From Marinicauda algicola (lineage in GTDB: Bacteria > Pseudomonadota > Alphaproteobacteria > Caulobacterales > Maricaulaceae): a DNA stretch of 64,000 nucleotides. Below, in pieces: positions 28,801-37,176 of the stretch. Under the pieces are notes generated by a model. The model was given only the letters and a program-made list of their open reading frames with translations, was not told the origin of the DNA and searched no databases. The position numbers and the translations under genes were made by a program. Location: assembly GCF_017161425.1 (NCBI RefSeq), contig NZ_CP071057.1:1985501-2049500 (forward strand), written 5' to 3'. Numbering within the stretch: position 1 is the stretch's first letter; each line of letters opens with the position of its first letter.

Positions 28801-30421
28801 AGATCGACTCCCTGAACGGATCGAGGCCGATCCGCTTCAGCGTGGCGGCGAAGCTCTCGCCCTCCGCGCGCTTTTCCACATAGGTACGAAGGCTCGCGAT
28901 CACACCCCTGACCGCTTCCTCCGGGCTGAGCGCCCGGCCCGCGATGGCGCCGATCGCGGCCTCGCCGTCGGCCACGCCGCCGAGCGTGAGCTGGTAGACC
29001 TCCTCGCCCTTCTTATCGACGCCCAGGAGGCCGATATTGGCGACGTGGTGATGGCCGCACGCATTGATGCAGCCGGAAATCTTGATGCTCACCTCGCCGG
29101 CCGCCTCTTCCAGGCCGCAGGCCTCGATGGCCTTCGAGATCGCCTGCGCGACCGGGATCGAGCGGGCATTGGCCAGATTGCAGTAATCGAGCCCCGGGCA
29201 GGAGACGATGTCGCTCGCGAGCCCGGCATTCGCGGTGGCGAGCCCGGCGGCTTCCAGCGCCTCGAACACCTCGCGCAGCGCGGCCGCGTCGACATGGGGC
29301 AGGACGAGGTTCTGCTCCTTGGTGACGCGGATCTCGCCTAGGCCGTAGCGCTCGGCGAGATCGGCTATCAGGTCCATCTGCCCTGCCGTCGCATCGCCCG
29401 GCGTGCCGCCATAGGGTTTCAGGCTGATCGTGACGATCGCCCGGTTCTCGATCCGGTGCGGCTTCACGTTCGCCGCTCTCCAGCGCCGCCAGCCGGGACC
29501 ATGGCCGGAGGGTGCCGGGCCGGAACCCGGCTTCACGTCGCGGAAGAAGGCCGAGATGCGTTCGACCTCCTCGCGGGGCACGCGCAGTTCGCCATCCTTC
29601 AGGCGGGCGAACTCCTCCTCCACCTCGGCGGTGAAGGCGTCTGCGCCCATCGACTCCACGAGGATCTTGATGCGCGCCTTGTAGAGGTTGTCGCGGCGTC
29701 CGGCGAGATTGTAGACGCGCAATATGGCGGTCAGGTAGGCGAGAAGGTCCGGCCAGGCCACGAAGTCGGAGAGCTTCGCCGCGACGCGCGGCGTGCGCCC
29801 CTGCCCGCCCCCGGCATGAACCTCGAAGCCGAGTTCGCCGGCATCGTTCCTGACGAGCCGCAGGCCGATATCGTGCACGCCAATGGCTGCCCGGTCGGCG
29901 GGACTGCCGGTCACCGCGATCTTGAACTTCCTCGGCAGGAAGGAGAACTCGGGATGGAAGGTCGACCATTGCCGGATCAGCTCGCACCAGGGACGCGGAT
30001 CGGCCACTTCGTCGGCCGCCGCCCCGGCGAAGGGATCGGTCGTGGTGTTGCGGATGCAGTTGCCCGAGGTCTGGATGGCATGCATCTCGACGGTCGCCAG
30101 CTGGTCGAGGATTTCCGGGATGTCGACGAGGGCCGGCCAGTTGAACTGGATGTTCTGGCGCGTCGTGAAATGGCCGTAGCCCCTGTCATAGGTGCGCGCG
30201 ATGTGGGCGAGCATGCGCAGCTGGCCGGCCGACAGCACGCCATAGGGGATCGCCACGCGCAGCATGTAGGCGTGCAGCTGGAGGTAGACCCCGTTCATCA
30301 GCCTGAGCGGCTTGAACTGGTCCTCGGTGAGTTCCCCGGACAGGCGCGCGGCGACCTGCTCGCGGAACTCCTGCGAGCGCTCCTTCACCAGGGCGGCGTC
30401 GATCTCGTCGTAGCGGTACAT
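28790..30421 (-). CDS. cysI: Sulfite reductase (nitrite/sulfite reductase hemoprotein)
   Basis: This 543-residue siroheme protein reduces sulfite to sulfide. It has the two ferredoxin-like repeats and siroheme contacts (TSGNCIRNTTTDPFAG near residue 120), and the siroheme-[4Fe-4S] ligands CPGLDYC (Cys408, Cys414) and SGCINACGHHH (Cys451, Cys455). Six-electron reduction uses reduced ferredoxin or NADPH; the partner fpr gene at the end of the operon fits the first. Length and motifs are normal. Gene order within the cys operon gives the substrate preference: sulfite rather than nitrite. Confidence 0.93.
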   Translation of the reverse strand: MYRYDEIDAALVKERSQEFREQVAARLSGELTEDQFKPLRLMNGVYLQLHAYMLRVAIPYGVLSAGQLRMLAHIARTYDRGYGHFTTRQNIQFNWPALVDIPEILDQLATVEMHAIQTSGNCIRNTTTDPFAGAAADEVADPRPWCELIRQWSTFHPEFSFLPRKFKIAVTGSPADRAAIGVHDIGLRLVRNDAGELGFEVHAGGGQGRTPRVAAKLSDFVAWPDLLAYLTAILRVYNLAGRRDNLYKARIKILVESMGADAFTAEVEEEFARLKDGELRVPREEVERISAFFRDVKPGSGPAPSGHGPGWRRWRAANVKPHRIENRAIVTISLKPYGGTPGDATAGQMDLIADLAERYGLGEIRVTKEQNLVLPHVDAAALREVFEALEAAGLATANAGLASDIVSCPGLDYCNLANARSIPVAQAISKAIEACGLEEAAGEVSIKISGCINACGHHHVANIGLLGVDKKGEEVYQLTLGGVADGEAAIGAIAGRALSPEEAVRGVIASLRTYVEKRAEGESFAATLKRIGLDPFRESIYDD

Positions 30422-30424
30422 GGC

Positions 30425-30712
30425 TCAGGCCTCGTTGGCGGCGTGGCGCGTGGTGCCGGCGCTGGGACCGGAAAGGCGGATCGCCTCGCGTACCCGGGCC
30501 CGCCCGCCGGGCAGGCCCTCCTCCACCTCGATCGTGTAGGGGGCGACCACCGTGAGAATGTCGCGAAGCGCGGCGTTCAGCGCCGGTTCGGCGGCCGCGG
30601 CGTCGTCGAACAGGGCCGCTTCGGACAGTGCGGGCGACCAGGAGCCGTCCTCTCGCGCGTAGACGACGCGCCCGTCGGTCAGGCGGTTGGCGGTGATGCC
30701 GAGCCGGATCAT
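30425..30712 (-). CDS. DUF2849 protein
   Basis: This 95-residue soluble protein has GITANRLTDGRVVYARED and IEVEEGLPGGRARVREAIRL, both typical of DUF2849. These proteins occur almost always between cysG and cysI in alphaproteobacterial sulfate-assimilation operons; their function is unknown. Its ATG overlaps the cysG stop (ATGA) and it ends three bases before the cysI start codon. Confidence 0.88.
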   Translation of the reverse strand: MIRLGITANRLTDGRVVYAREDGSWSPALSEAALFDDAAAAEPALNAALRDILTVVAPYTIEVEEGLPGGRARVREAIRLSGPSAGTTRHAANEA

Positions 30713-32118
30713 GCCGCGGCCCTTTCCGCTTCGAGCGCGAGGCCGCAGACCTGCGCCGGGGCGTAGCGCACGACCTCACCGATGACGATGACCGCCGGGC
30801 CGGCGACGGCCTCGCGCGCGATGGCTTCGGGCAGGTCGCGCAGCGTCGTGAGAATCGTGCGCTCGCCGGGCAGCGAGCCCTTCTCCACGATCGCGACGGG
30901 CGTGGCGGCGTGGCGGCCGGCCGCGATCAGGCGGGACGCCGTCTGCGCCGCGGTGGTAACGCCCATGTAGATCACGACCGTGTGGCTCGGCGCGGCGAGG
31001 GCGGCATAGTCGAGATCGCCGCCGCCCTTCTTCGGCTGGCCGGTGACGAACGTGACCGCCTGGGCCGCGTCGCGGTGGGTCAGCGGGATCTGGGCGTTGG
31101 CGGCGCAGGCGAGCGCCGCCGAGATGCCGGGCGTGACCTCGACCGCGATGCCGGCCGCGCGCACCGCCTCGACCTCTTCCCCGCCGCGCCCGAAGATGAA
31201 GCTGTCCCCGCCCTTCAGGCGCACGACGCGTTTTCCCTGGCTGGCATGCTCGATCAGGATTTCGCAGATGCGCTCCTGCGGCACCGGATGGGCCCCGCGC
31301 GTCTTGCCGACATCGATGCGAAGCGCATCGCGCCGGGCGCGGTCGAGCACCTCGGGCGAGACGAGGCGGTCGTGCACGATGACGTCGGCGTCGCGGATGA
31401 GACGCGCGGCCTTGACCGTCAGCAATTCCGGGTCGCCCGGGCCCGCGCCGACGAGATGGACGATGCCGTCGGACGCCGTCCCGCCGTCGCGGAAGCGGTC
31501 GAGCGCCTCGATCAGCGCGCGGCGCGTGCCGGCCCGGTCGCCGGCATCGGCAAGGCGGGCGGCGGGACCGCGCAGGGCAAATTCCCAGAACCGGCGGCGC
31601 GCGTCGACGCTCGGCGCGACCTGCCTGACCGCTTCGCGCAAGCCCTGCGCCGCCTCGGCGAGCAGGCCGACACCCGGCGCGATGACACTCTCCATCGCCG
31701 AGCGGATGTCGCGGGCCAGGATCGGCGCGGCCCCGCCGGTCGACAGCGCGACCGTCACCGCCCCGCGGTCGAGGATGGCGGGCGTGTAGAAGTCGCACAG
31801 GTCCAGATTGTCGACCACGTTGACCAGCGCGCCCGAACGCCTTGCGCGGCGGGCAAGCCGCCTCGCGGATTGCTCCTCCTCCACCCCGATGAAGACCAGC
31901 GCCGCGCCCCTGAACGCGCCGAGCGGCACGCGCCCGGGCACGACCGTCGTGCCGGGCTTGAGATCGTTCGGGGCCGGGGCCTTGCGCTGGAGGCTGTACC
32001 AGACGAGCTCGCACGGGGCGGTGCGGAACAGGCGCAGCTTGTTCTGCGCCGCTTCGCCCTCTCCGACGACGACGACGCGGGCCCCCTTCAGGGGGATGGC
32101 GGGCATGAACTGATCCAT
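30709..32118 (-). CDS. cysG: Siroheme synthase
   Basis: CysG combines precorrin-2 dehydrogenase/sirohydrochlorin ferrochelatase (about residues 1-210) and uroporphyrinogen III methyltransferase (about 220-469) to make siroheme for CysI. The 469-residue product has a dinucleotide-binding start (LKGARVVVVGEGEAAQNKLR), then methyltransferase motifs VHLVGAGPGDPELLTVKA, VRLKGGDSFIFGRGGEE and TVVIYMGVTTAAQTA. ATG at 32118 has GAGGAGG six bases upstream. It leads the operon cysG - DUF2849 - cysI - cysH - cysK - fpr. It is divergent from the LysR-type gene at 32225. Confidence 0.95.
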   Translation of the reverse strand: MDQFMPAIPLKGARVVVVGEGEAAQNKLRLFRTAPCELVWYSLQRKAPAPNDLKPGTTVVPGRVPLGAFRGAALVFIGVEEEQSARRLARRARRSGALVNVVDNLDLCDFYTPAILDRGAVTVALSTGGAAPILARDIRSAMESVIAPGVGLLAEAAQGLREAVRQVAPSVDARRRFWEFALRGPAARLADAGDRAGTRRALIEALDRFRDGGTASDGIVHLVGAGPGDPELLTVKAARLIRDADVIVHDRLVSPEVLDRARRDALRIDVGKTRGAHPVPQERICEILIEHASQGKRVVRLKGGDSFIFGRGGEEVEAVRAAGIAVEVTPGISAALACAANAQIPLTHRDAAQAVTFVTGQPKKGGGDLDYAALAAPSHTVVIYMGVTTAAQTASRLIAAGRHAATPVAIVEKGSLPGERTILTTLRDLPEAIAREAVAGPAVIVIGEVVRYAPAQVCGLALEAERAAA

Positions 32119-32174
32119 GGCGGACCTCCTCGAACCTGAGCCCGAGACATGGCGCACATGGATTCTTTTCTCAA

Positions 32175-32193
32175 ACGAGCATATCTAGCTCGT
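32175..32193. promoter_or_regulatory. Inverted repeat in the cysG/LysR divergent region
   Basis: ACGAGC (32175-32180), seven bases, then GCTCGT (32188-32193) form a perfect 6-bp inverted repeat. It lies between the divergent cysG (32118) and LysR-type (32225) genes, in an AT-rich stretch. It is a plausible binding site for the LysR-type regulator, which is inference. Confidence 0.45.
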
Positions 32194-32224
32194 GTCGATA
32201 GATTTCCTTTCCACGGAAGAGCCC

Positions 32225-33118
32225 ATGGCATCGCTTCCCCCGCTCAATGCCCTTCGCGCCTTCGAGGCGGCCGCCCGGCGCGGCAGTTTTGCCGCGGCGG
32301 CGGAGGAGCTGAACGTCACACCGGCGGCGATCGGCCAGCAGGTGCGCCAGCTCGAGGCGCTGATCGGGGCGCCGCTCTTCGTGCGCGAGGGACGCGGATT
32401 GAAGCTCTCCGAGCGCGGCGCGGCGGCGATCGACCGGCTGAGCCGGGCCTTCGAACTCGTCGGCGAGGCCTCCAGCGCCATGCGCGAGGCGGGGGCGAGC
32501 GCCGCGCTGACGCTGTCGGCGCCGTCAGACTTCGCGAGCGCCTGGCTCGCCCCGCGCCTGGCCCGCCGGCGGCCCGACGGGCTGCGCATCACGCTTCTGG
32601 CGAGCCCGCCCGAGACCGCGTTCGAGGCCGGTGCCGAGATCGCCGTGGTGTTCGCGACCGAACCGCCGGCCGGATTCGAGGCGCTGCTGCTGATGCGCGA
32701 GATCCTCGCCCCGCTCGCGCGGCCCGACATCGCACGCGCGCTGCGCACGCCGGGCGATCTCGACCGGGCGGTCCTGATCGAGGAGGCGGGGCTTCAGACG
32801 GGCTGGCGAACCTGGCTCGCGGCGCGCGGCGCCTACGGGGTCGACCCCGCTGCGGCGCTGCGCACCGGGGACGGGCTGTCGGCGCTCGCGCTCGCCGAGG
32901 CCGGGGCCGGCGTCGCGCTCGCCCGGCGCAGCCTCGCCGCCGGCACCATCGCGGCAGGCGGGCTCACCCCCGTCTTCTCCGACGGCGACCACCCTGCGGG
33001 AGAGGCCTGGTACGCCCTGACCCGGCGCGGACGCCGCCTGTCGGCGGGCGCACGCGACACGCTGTCCTGGCTGCGCGCCGAGGCGGCGGCCCATTTCGAC
33101 GCCGCGGACGAGCTGTGA
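32225..33118 (+). CDS. LysR-family transcriptional regulator (GcvA-like)
   Basis: This 297-residue LysR-type regulator starts with an HTH of the form LPPLNALRAFEAAARRGSFA and AAEELNVTPAAIGQQVRQLE (residues 3-50). It has the conserved APLFVREGRGLKLSERG turn. The carboxy-terminal periplasmic-binding-like domain resembles that of GcvA-type regulators. ATG at 32225 follows GGAAGAG. It is divergent from the cysG operon and so probably controls sulfate assimilation, although it is not a clear CysB in sequence. An alternative upstream ATG at 32192 would lie within the inverted repeat. Confidence 0.9.
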   Translation: MASLPPLNALRAFEAAARRGSFAAAAEELNVTPAAIGQQVRQLEALIGAPLFVREGRGLKLSERGAAAIDRLSRAFELVGEASSAMREAGASAALTLSAPSDFASAWLAPRLARRRPDGLRITLLASPPETAFEAGAEIAVVFATEPPAGFEALLLMREILAPLARPDIARALRTPGDLDRAVLIEEAGLQTGWRTWLAARGAYGVDPAAALRTGDGLSALALAEAGAGVALARRSLAAGTIAAGGLTPVFSDGDHPAGEAWYALTRRGRRLSAGARDTLSWLRAEAAAHFDAADEL

Positions 33119-33210
33119 TTTGACTGAAATTGATTAGCGCTCATTGAATCTGTTCAGCTTACATTAATGCCTCGTTTACCATGATGGCCCGCGAGCTGGA
33201 CGAGGGCGGC

Positions 33211-33717
33211 ATGAACCTGACGAGACTCGAACGCGAACGCATCCAGGCGGTGGAGCGAAGCGGCCTGATGGACGGGCGCACGCGCCCGGCGCTCGACATC
33301 GTCGCGCGCAACGCGGCGCTGTCCCTGCGCGCATCGATGGGCTTCGTGTCTATCATCGGGCGCGATCGCCAGCACGCGGTCGGCAGCCACGGCATCGAGC
33401 TGCCGCCCGTCCCGCGCGGCCAGAGCTTCTGTCATCACACGATCGCGGGGCTCGAGCCGCTGGTGGTCGGCGACACGCGCATCGATCCGCGCTTCGCACA
33501 CAATCCGTTCGTGCTCGCAGAGCCCTATCTGCGGGCCTATGCCGGGGTACCGCTGATCGACGCCGAGGGCCATGCCCTGGGCGCACTGTGCGTCGCCGAA
33601 CGCTATGCGCGCAGCTTCGAGGCGGGCGAGCTTCTCTCGCTCCTGCGTCTGGGCGACATGGCGGTGCGCCTCATAGAGAGCGAGGCGCGCGAGTGCCGGC
33701 GCCGGCTCGCCTCCTAA
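33211..33717 (+). CDS. GAF domain protein
   Basis: This 168-residue protein has a single GAF domain (about 15-160) with the LRASMGFVSIIGRDRQHAVG strand, SFCHHTIAG (a characteristic C-H-H motif of a GAF subclass) and LRAYAGVPLIDAEGHALGAL. Such free-standing GAF proteins bind small ligands or serve as sensor inputs; no output domain is attached. I chose the ATG at 33211 with GAGGG just upstream; 33181 and 33184 would add 10 or 9 residues. The region before it is AT-rich and has no obvious strong promoter. Confidence 0.82.
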   Translation: MNLTRLERERIQAVERSGLMDGRTRPALDIVARNAALSLRASMGFVSIIGRDRQHAVGSHGIELPPVPRGQSFCHHTIAGLEPLVVGDTRIDPRFAHNPFVLAEPYLRAYAGVPLIDAEGHALGALCVAERYARSFEAGELLSLLRLGDMAVRLIESEARECRRRLAS

Positions 33718-33720
33718 AGC

Positions 33721-34014
33721 CTAGAGCTTGAAATGCTTGCTCAGCAGGGCGACGAGTTCCTCGAACTTCTCGCGCTGCTCGGCCGCGTCGTTGGAGGCGG
33801 CGGCATCGGCGAGACAGTGGCGGGCATGATCGCTCAGGATCTCGCGCTCCACCCCGGCCAGGGCCGACTTGATGGCCGCGAGCTGGGTCAGGATGTCGAT
33901 GCAGTAGCGCCCGCTCTCGACCATGTTGGACACCCCGCGCACCTGGCCCTCGATGCGCTTGAGGCGATCGAGCGTGGCGCGGCTGCGCGGCGGGCCTTCG
34001 GGGCGGTGAGTCAT
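33721..34014 (-). CDS. csoR: CsoR-family copper-sensing repressor
   Basis: This 97-residue DUF156/CsoR-type repressor has the all-helical core with RLKRIEGQVRGVSNMV (17-32) and GRYCIDILTQLAAIKSAL. The metal ligand pattern is Cys38, His63 and Cys67 (CxnHxxxC), as in Cu(I)-sensing members. When copper binds, such proteins release DNA. I use ATG at 34014, since the frame upstream runs through the operator. It is divergent from the TolC-like gene at 34055, with the operator between. Confidence 0.9.
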   Translation of the reverse strand: MTHRPEGPPRSRATLDRLKRIEGQVRGVSNMVESGRYCIDILTQLAAIKSALAGVEREILSDHARHCLADAAASNDAAEQREKFEELVALLSKHFKL

Positions 34015-34020
34015 GGTTGA

Positions 34021-34043
34021 GGTACCCATAGGGGGTATGGTAC
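34021..34043. promoter_or_regulatory. CsoR-type operator
   Basis: An inverted repeat GTACCCATA-GGGG-GTATGGTAC-like sequence lies at 34022-34043, with arms GTACC(C)ATA and TATGGTAC around a run of five G. Such G/C-rich centres with flanking TAC/ATA arms are typical of CsoR operators. It sits in the 40-bp gap between csoR and the copper genes, so repression of both directions is expected. Confidence 0.75.
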
Positions 34044-34054
34044 TAGCCTTGCCC

Positions 34055-35431
34055 ATGAGGCACAAGATTTCATTCATTGCGCCGGTCCTGTCCGCCGCGC
34101 TCCTGGCCGGATGCGCCAGCGTTGACTACGACGCGGAGCAGTCCGGCATCTTCGCCGCCGCCGCCGGGCGCGCCGCGGTCGCCCCCGCCGATGCCGCGGC
34201 GATCGAGGCCGCCCTCGCCGGACCGCTCACCGAGGAGACGGCCGTCGCCATCGCGCTGGCCAACAATCGCGGACTGCGCGCCGAGCTCGCCGCGTCGGGC
34301 CTGGCGCGCGCCGACTGGGTCGAGGCCGGCACCCTGCCCGATCTCGCCGCCGAGCTGAACATCATCCCCGTCGAGGGCTCCGACATTCTCGACATCGATC
34401 TCGCCGCGCCGGTGCTGCGCCTGCTGGCCCTGCCGGCCTATCGCGCCGAAGCGCGCCGGCGCTACGACGCCGCGCGCGACAGGGCGGTGCTGGAAGTGGT
34501 CGACTTCATCGCCGCCACGCGGCTCGCCTTCGTCGAGGCCGTGGCCGCGCGCCAGCGCGCCGAACTCGCCGCCACCGTGGAAGATGCCGTCAACGCCTCC
34601 CTGCTGGTGTCGGAGGAACTGCATGCCGCGGGCAATATCCCGGCCGTCGATCTCGACCGGGAACGGGTGCAAGCCCACCAGGTCCGCCTGTTCGCCGAGG
34701 ACGCCCGGCTCGCCGCCGAGCTCGCCGAGACGGCGCTGAAGGCGCGGCTGGGGCTTGAGGCCGAAACCGGCCTCGACCTGCCCAGCCGGCTGCCCGATCC
34801 GGCGGGCGAGCCTCCCGCCGCCGGAGCGGTGGCGGAGCGGGCGCTCGAGGCCTCGCTGGCGCTCGCCGCCGCGCGCGCCGAGGCCGAGGCTGCGGCGACG
34901 GCGGCCGGCCTGGCCAATCCAGAGAGCCTGATCGGCCATGTCGAGGCCGGCGCCGTCCTCGAACGCGAGGACGGGGACTGGACGGACGGGCTCCTGATCG
35001 AGGCGGAGCTGCCGCTCTTCACGCTGGGCCATCCCGCCCGCGCCCGGGCGCGCATCCGCGCCGAGGCCGCGCTCGACCGGCTCGCCCAGCTCACGCTCGA
35101 CACGGCTGCGGCCGCGCGCATGGCGGCGCGCGAGGCCGAGGCGGCAGGCGCGCAGGCGCGCTTCATCCGGGAAAGCCTCCTGCCGACGAGCGAGCAGGCG
35201 CTCGACGGCGTGATGGCCGAATACAACGCGATGCAGATCGGCGTCTTCGACCTGCTCGACGCCTACGAGACCCATATCGCCGTCGGCCGGTCCTATGTCG
35301 ACGCGCTGGAACGCCACCATGGCGCGCGCACCCGCCTGGAGCAGGTGCTGGCCGGGGGCAGTGCGGTCGCGCCGAGCCTGGAGGCCGGCGTGCCGGCCGG
35401 CAATCCCGGCGGCGGGCAAGGAGACCACTGA
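34055..35431 (+). CDS. TolC-family outer membrane lipoprotein (CusC-like)
   Basis: This 458-residue TolC-type channel protein has a lipobox LLAGC (Cys20 approximately) and two repeated helical regions (NRGLRAELAASGLARADWVE; ERALEASLALAAARAEAEAA), with the TolC-like glycine and proline turns. In copper systems such proteins pair with CusA and CusB pumps, which are absent here, so it may work with the multicopper oxidase or with a pump elsewhere. It starts at 34055 just after the CsoR operator. Its stop overlaps the next start by one base (TGATG). Confidence 0.85.
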   Translation: MRHKISFIAPVLSAALLAGCASVDYDAEQSGIFAAAAGRAAVAPADAAAIEAALAGPLTEETAVAIALANNRGLRAELAASGLARADWVEAGTLPDLAAELNIIPVEGSDILDIDLAAPVLRLLALPAYRAEARRRYDAARDRAVLEVVDFIAATRLAFVEAVAARQRAELAATVEDAVNASLLVSEELHAAGNIPAVDLDRERVQAHQVRLFAEDARLAAELAETALKARLGLEAETGLDLPSRLPDPAGEPPAAGAVAERALEASLALAAARAEAEAAATAAGLANPESLIGHVEAGAVLEREDGDWTDGLLIEAELPLFTLGHPARARARIRAEAALDRLAQLTLDTAAAARMAAREAEAAGAQARFIRESLLPTSEQALDGVMAEYNAMQIGVFDLLDAYETHIAVGRSYVDALERHHGARTRLEQVLAGGSAVAPSLEAGVPAGNPGGGQGDH

Positions 35432-36831
35432 TGAGCGTGTCGAGACGATCCCTGTTCGCGGCCGGGGCCGGCGGCCTCGTCGCCGCCCCGCTGCTGGCCG
35501 CGCCCGCCCAGGCGCGCACGCCGTCCTGGCCGGCCCATTCGGCGACGGTTCAAAGCCATGACGGGCTCGAGCCCGGCCGTCCGGGACGCGACTACACCCC
35601 GGTCGTCACGCCGGACGGGGCCACCCTGCCCTTCCGCATCGTCGGCGGGGTGAAGGTCTTCCACCTGATCGCCGAAGAGGTCGAGCACGAGTTCGCCCCG
35701 GGCCTGACCGCGACGTGCTGGGGCTATAACGGGCGGGTGCACGGCCCGACGATCGAGGCGGTCGAGGGCGACCGGGTGCGCATCTACGTCACCAACCGCC
35801 TGATCGCGCCGACCACGGTGCACTGGCACGGCGTGGTCCTGCCCTCGGGCATGGACGGCGTGGGCGGGCTGTCCCAGGCCTCGATCGATCCCGGCGAGAC
35901 CTTCGTCTACGAGTTCACCTTCCGCCAGCACGGCACGTTCATGTACCATTCCCACCACGACGAGATGACCCAGATGGCGCTCGGCCTGATGGGCATGATC
36001 GTGGTCCATCCGCGAAATCCGCGCGGGCCGCGGCCTGACCGCGACTATGCAATGATGCTCTCGACCTGGAAGATCCGGCCCGGCGCGCGCCGTCCCGATC
36101 CCAACGAGATGAGCGATTTCAACGTTCTCACGATGAACGCCAAGGCCTATCCGGGCACCTCGCCGATGACGGCCGAGCTTGGCGAGCGCGTGCGCATCCG
36201 CATCGGCAATCTCTCGGCCATGCACCATCACCCGATCCACCTGCACGGCTACGCCTTCCGCGAGGTGGCGACCGATGGCGGGGATATTCCCGAGAGCGCG
36301 CAGAAGCCGGAAACGAGCGTGCTCGTCCCGGTCGGCGCGACGCGCGACATCGAGTTCGTCGCCGACAATCCGGGCGACTGGGCGATGCACTGCCACATGA
36401 CCCATCACGTGATGAACCAGATGGGTCACGGCTTCCCGAACATGATCGGGGTGAACGCGCGCAATATCGACCGCGCCGTCGGCTCGCTCCTGCCGGCCTA
36501 CATGACGATGGGCCAGGACGGGATGGGCGAGATGGGCGAGCATGTCGGGATGGGCCACATGGACGTGCCGGAGAACTCCATCCCCATGGTCGGGGCGCAC
36601 GGACCGCACGGCTACATCACGATGGGCGGCATGTTCACCATTCTAAAAGTGCGCGACCGCCTGCCCGCGAACGGCGCCGATCCGGGCTGGTACCAGGCCC
36701 CGCCGGGCACCCAGGCGCGCGCCGCGACCGGCGCCGAGCTTGCCCGCGACGGCATCGACACCGGCAGCGCGACGCAGTCGCCCGCACACACGCCGGCATC
36801 CTCCAACGGCTCCGGCCATCACGATCACTAG
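35431..36831 (+). CDS. Multicopper oxidase (copper oxidase, CopA/CueO-like)
   Basis: This is a 466-residue periplasmic multicopper oxidase, probably oxidising Cu(I) to Cu(II). A twin-arginine signal (SRRSLFAAGAGGLVAAP) starts the protein. The copper ligands appear in HWHG (131-134), YHSHHDE (172-178), HHHPIHLHG (265-273) and HCHMTHHVMNQMGHG (320-334, with the type 1 Cys321). A Met- and His-rich segment follows (MGQDGMGEMGEHVGMGHMD). It is two-domain length plus tail, shorter than CueO. The gene is cotranscribed with the TolC-like gene upstream. Confidence 0.93.
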   Translation: MSVSRRSLFAAGAGGLVAAPLLAAPAQARTPSWPAHSATVQSHDGLEPGRPGRDYTPVVTPDGATLPFRIVGGVKVFHLIAEEVEHEFAPGLTATCWGYNGRVHGPTIEAVEGDRVRIYVTNRLIAPTTVHWHGVVLPSGMDGVGGLSQASIDPGETFVYEFTFRQHGTFMYHSHHDEMTQMALGLMGMIVVHPRNPRGPRPDRDYAMMLSTWKIRPGARRPDPNEMSDFNVLTMNAKAYPGTSPMTAELGERVRIRIGNLSAMHHHPIHLHGYAFREVATDGGDIPESAQKPETSVLVPVGATRDIEFVADNPGDWAMHCHMTHHVMNQMGHGFPNMIGVNARNIDRAVGSLLPAYMTMGQDGMGEMGEHVGMGHMDVPENSIPMVGAHGPHGYITMGGMFTILKVRDRLPANGADPGWYQAPPGTQARAATGAELARDGIDTGSATQSPAHTPASSNGSGHHDH

Positions 36832-36840
36832 GATTTCGCC

Positions 36841-37173
36841 ATGCTGACCCTTGCGCTCGCCCTCGCCCTCTCGGTCCAGGACGCCCACGCCGGCCGACAC
36901 GATCACCACGCGATGGGGGCCGAGAGCGCGGCACGCTCCACGGTCGTCGCCGACGTGCGCACCGTCGACGAAGACGCCCGCACCGCGCTCCTGCGCCACG
37001 AGGCGATGGAGGAGCTGTCCATGCCCTCCATGGTGATGGAATTCGAAGTCGCCGAGCCGGTCGATTTCACCCTGTTCCGGCCCGGAGCGGCGCTGATCGT
37101 CACGGTGGAGAACCGCGGCGGCGTGCTGACCGTGGTCGAGGCGCGACCCGAGGACGCGCACGCGGGACACTAG
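36841..37173 (+). CDS. CusF-like periplasmic copper-binding protein
   Basis: This 110-residue protein has a short signal-like start and HDHHAM, then the CusF-type block LRHEAMEELSMPSMVMEFEV (51-70). In CusF, copper is bound by a histidine, two methionines and a tryptophan. Here the histidine (53) and two methionines (64, 66) are present but the tryptophan position holds methionine (61). It ends with a histidine-rich tail (AHAGH). It is nine bases downstream of the multicopper oxidase and in the same operon. Confidence 0.82.
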   Translation: MLTLALALALSVQDAHAGRHDHHAMGAESAARSTVVADVRTVDEDARTALLRHEAMEELSMPSMVMEFEVAEPVDFTLFRPGAALIVTVENRGGVLTVVEARPEDAHAGH

Positions 37174-37176
37174 GCG

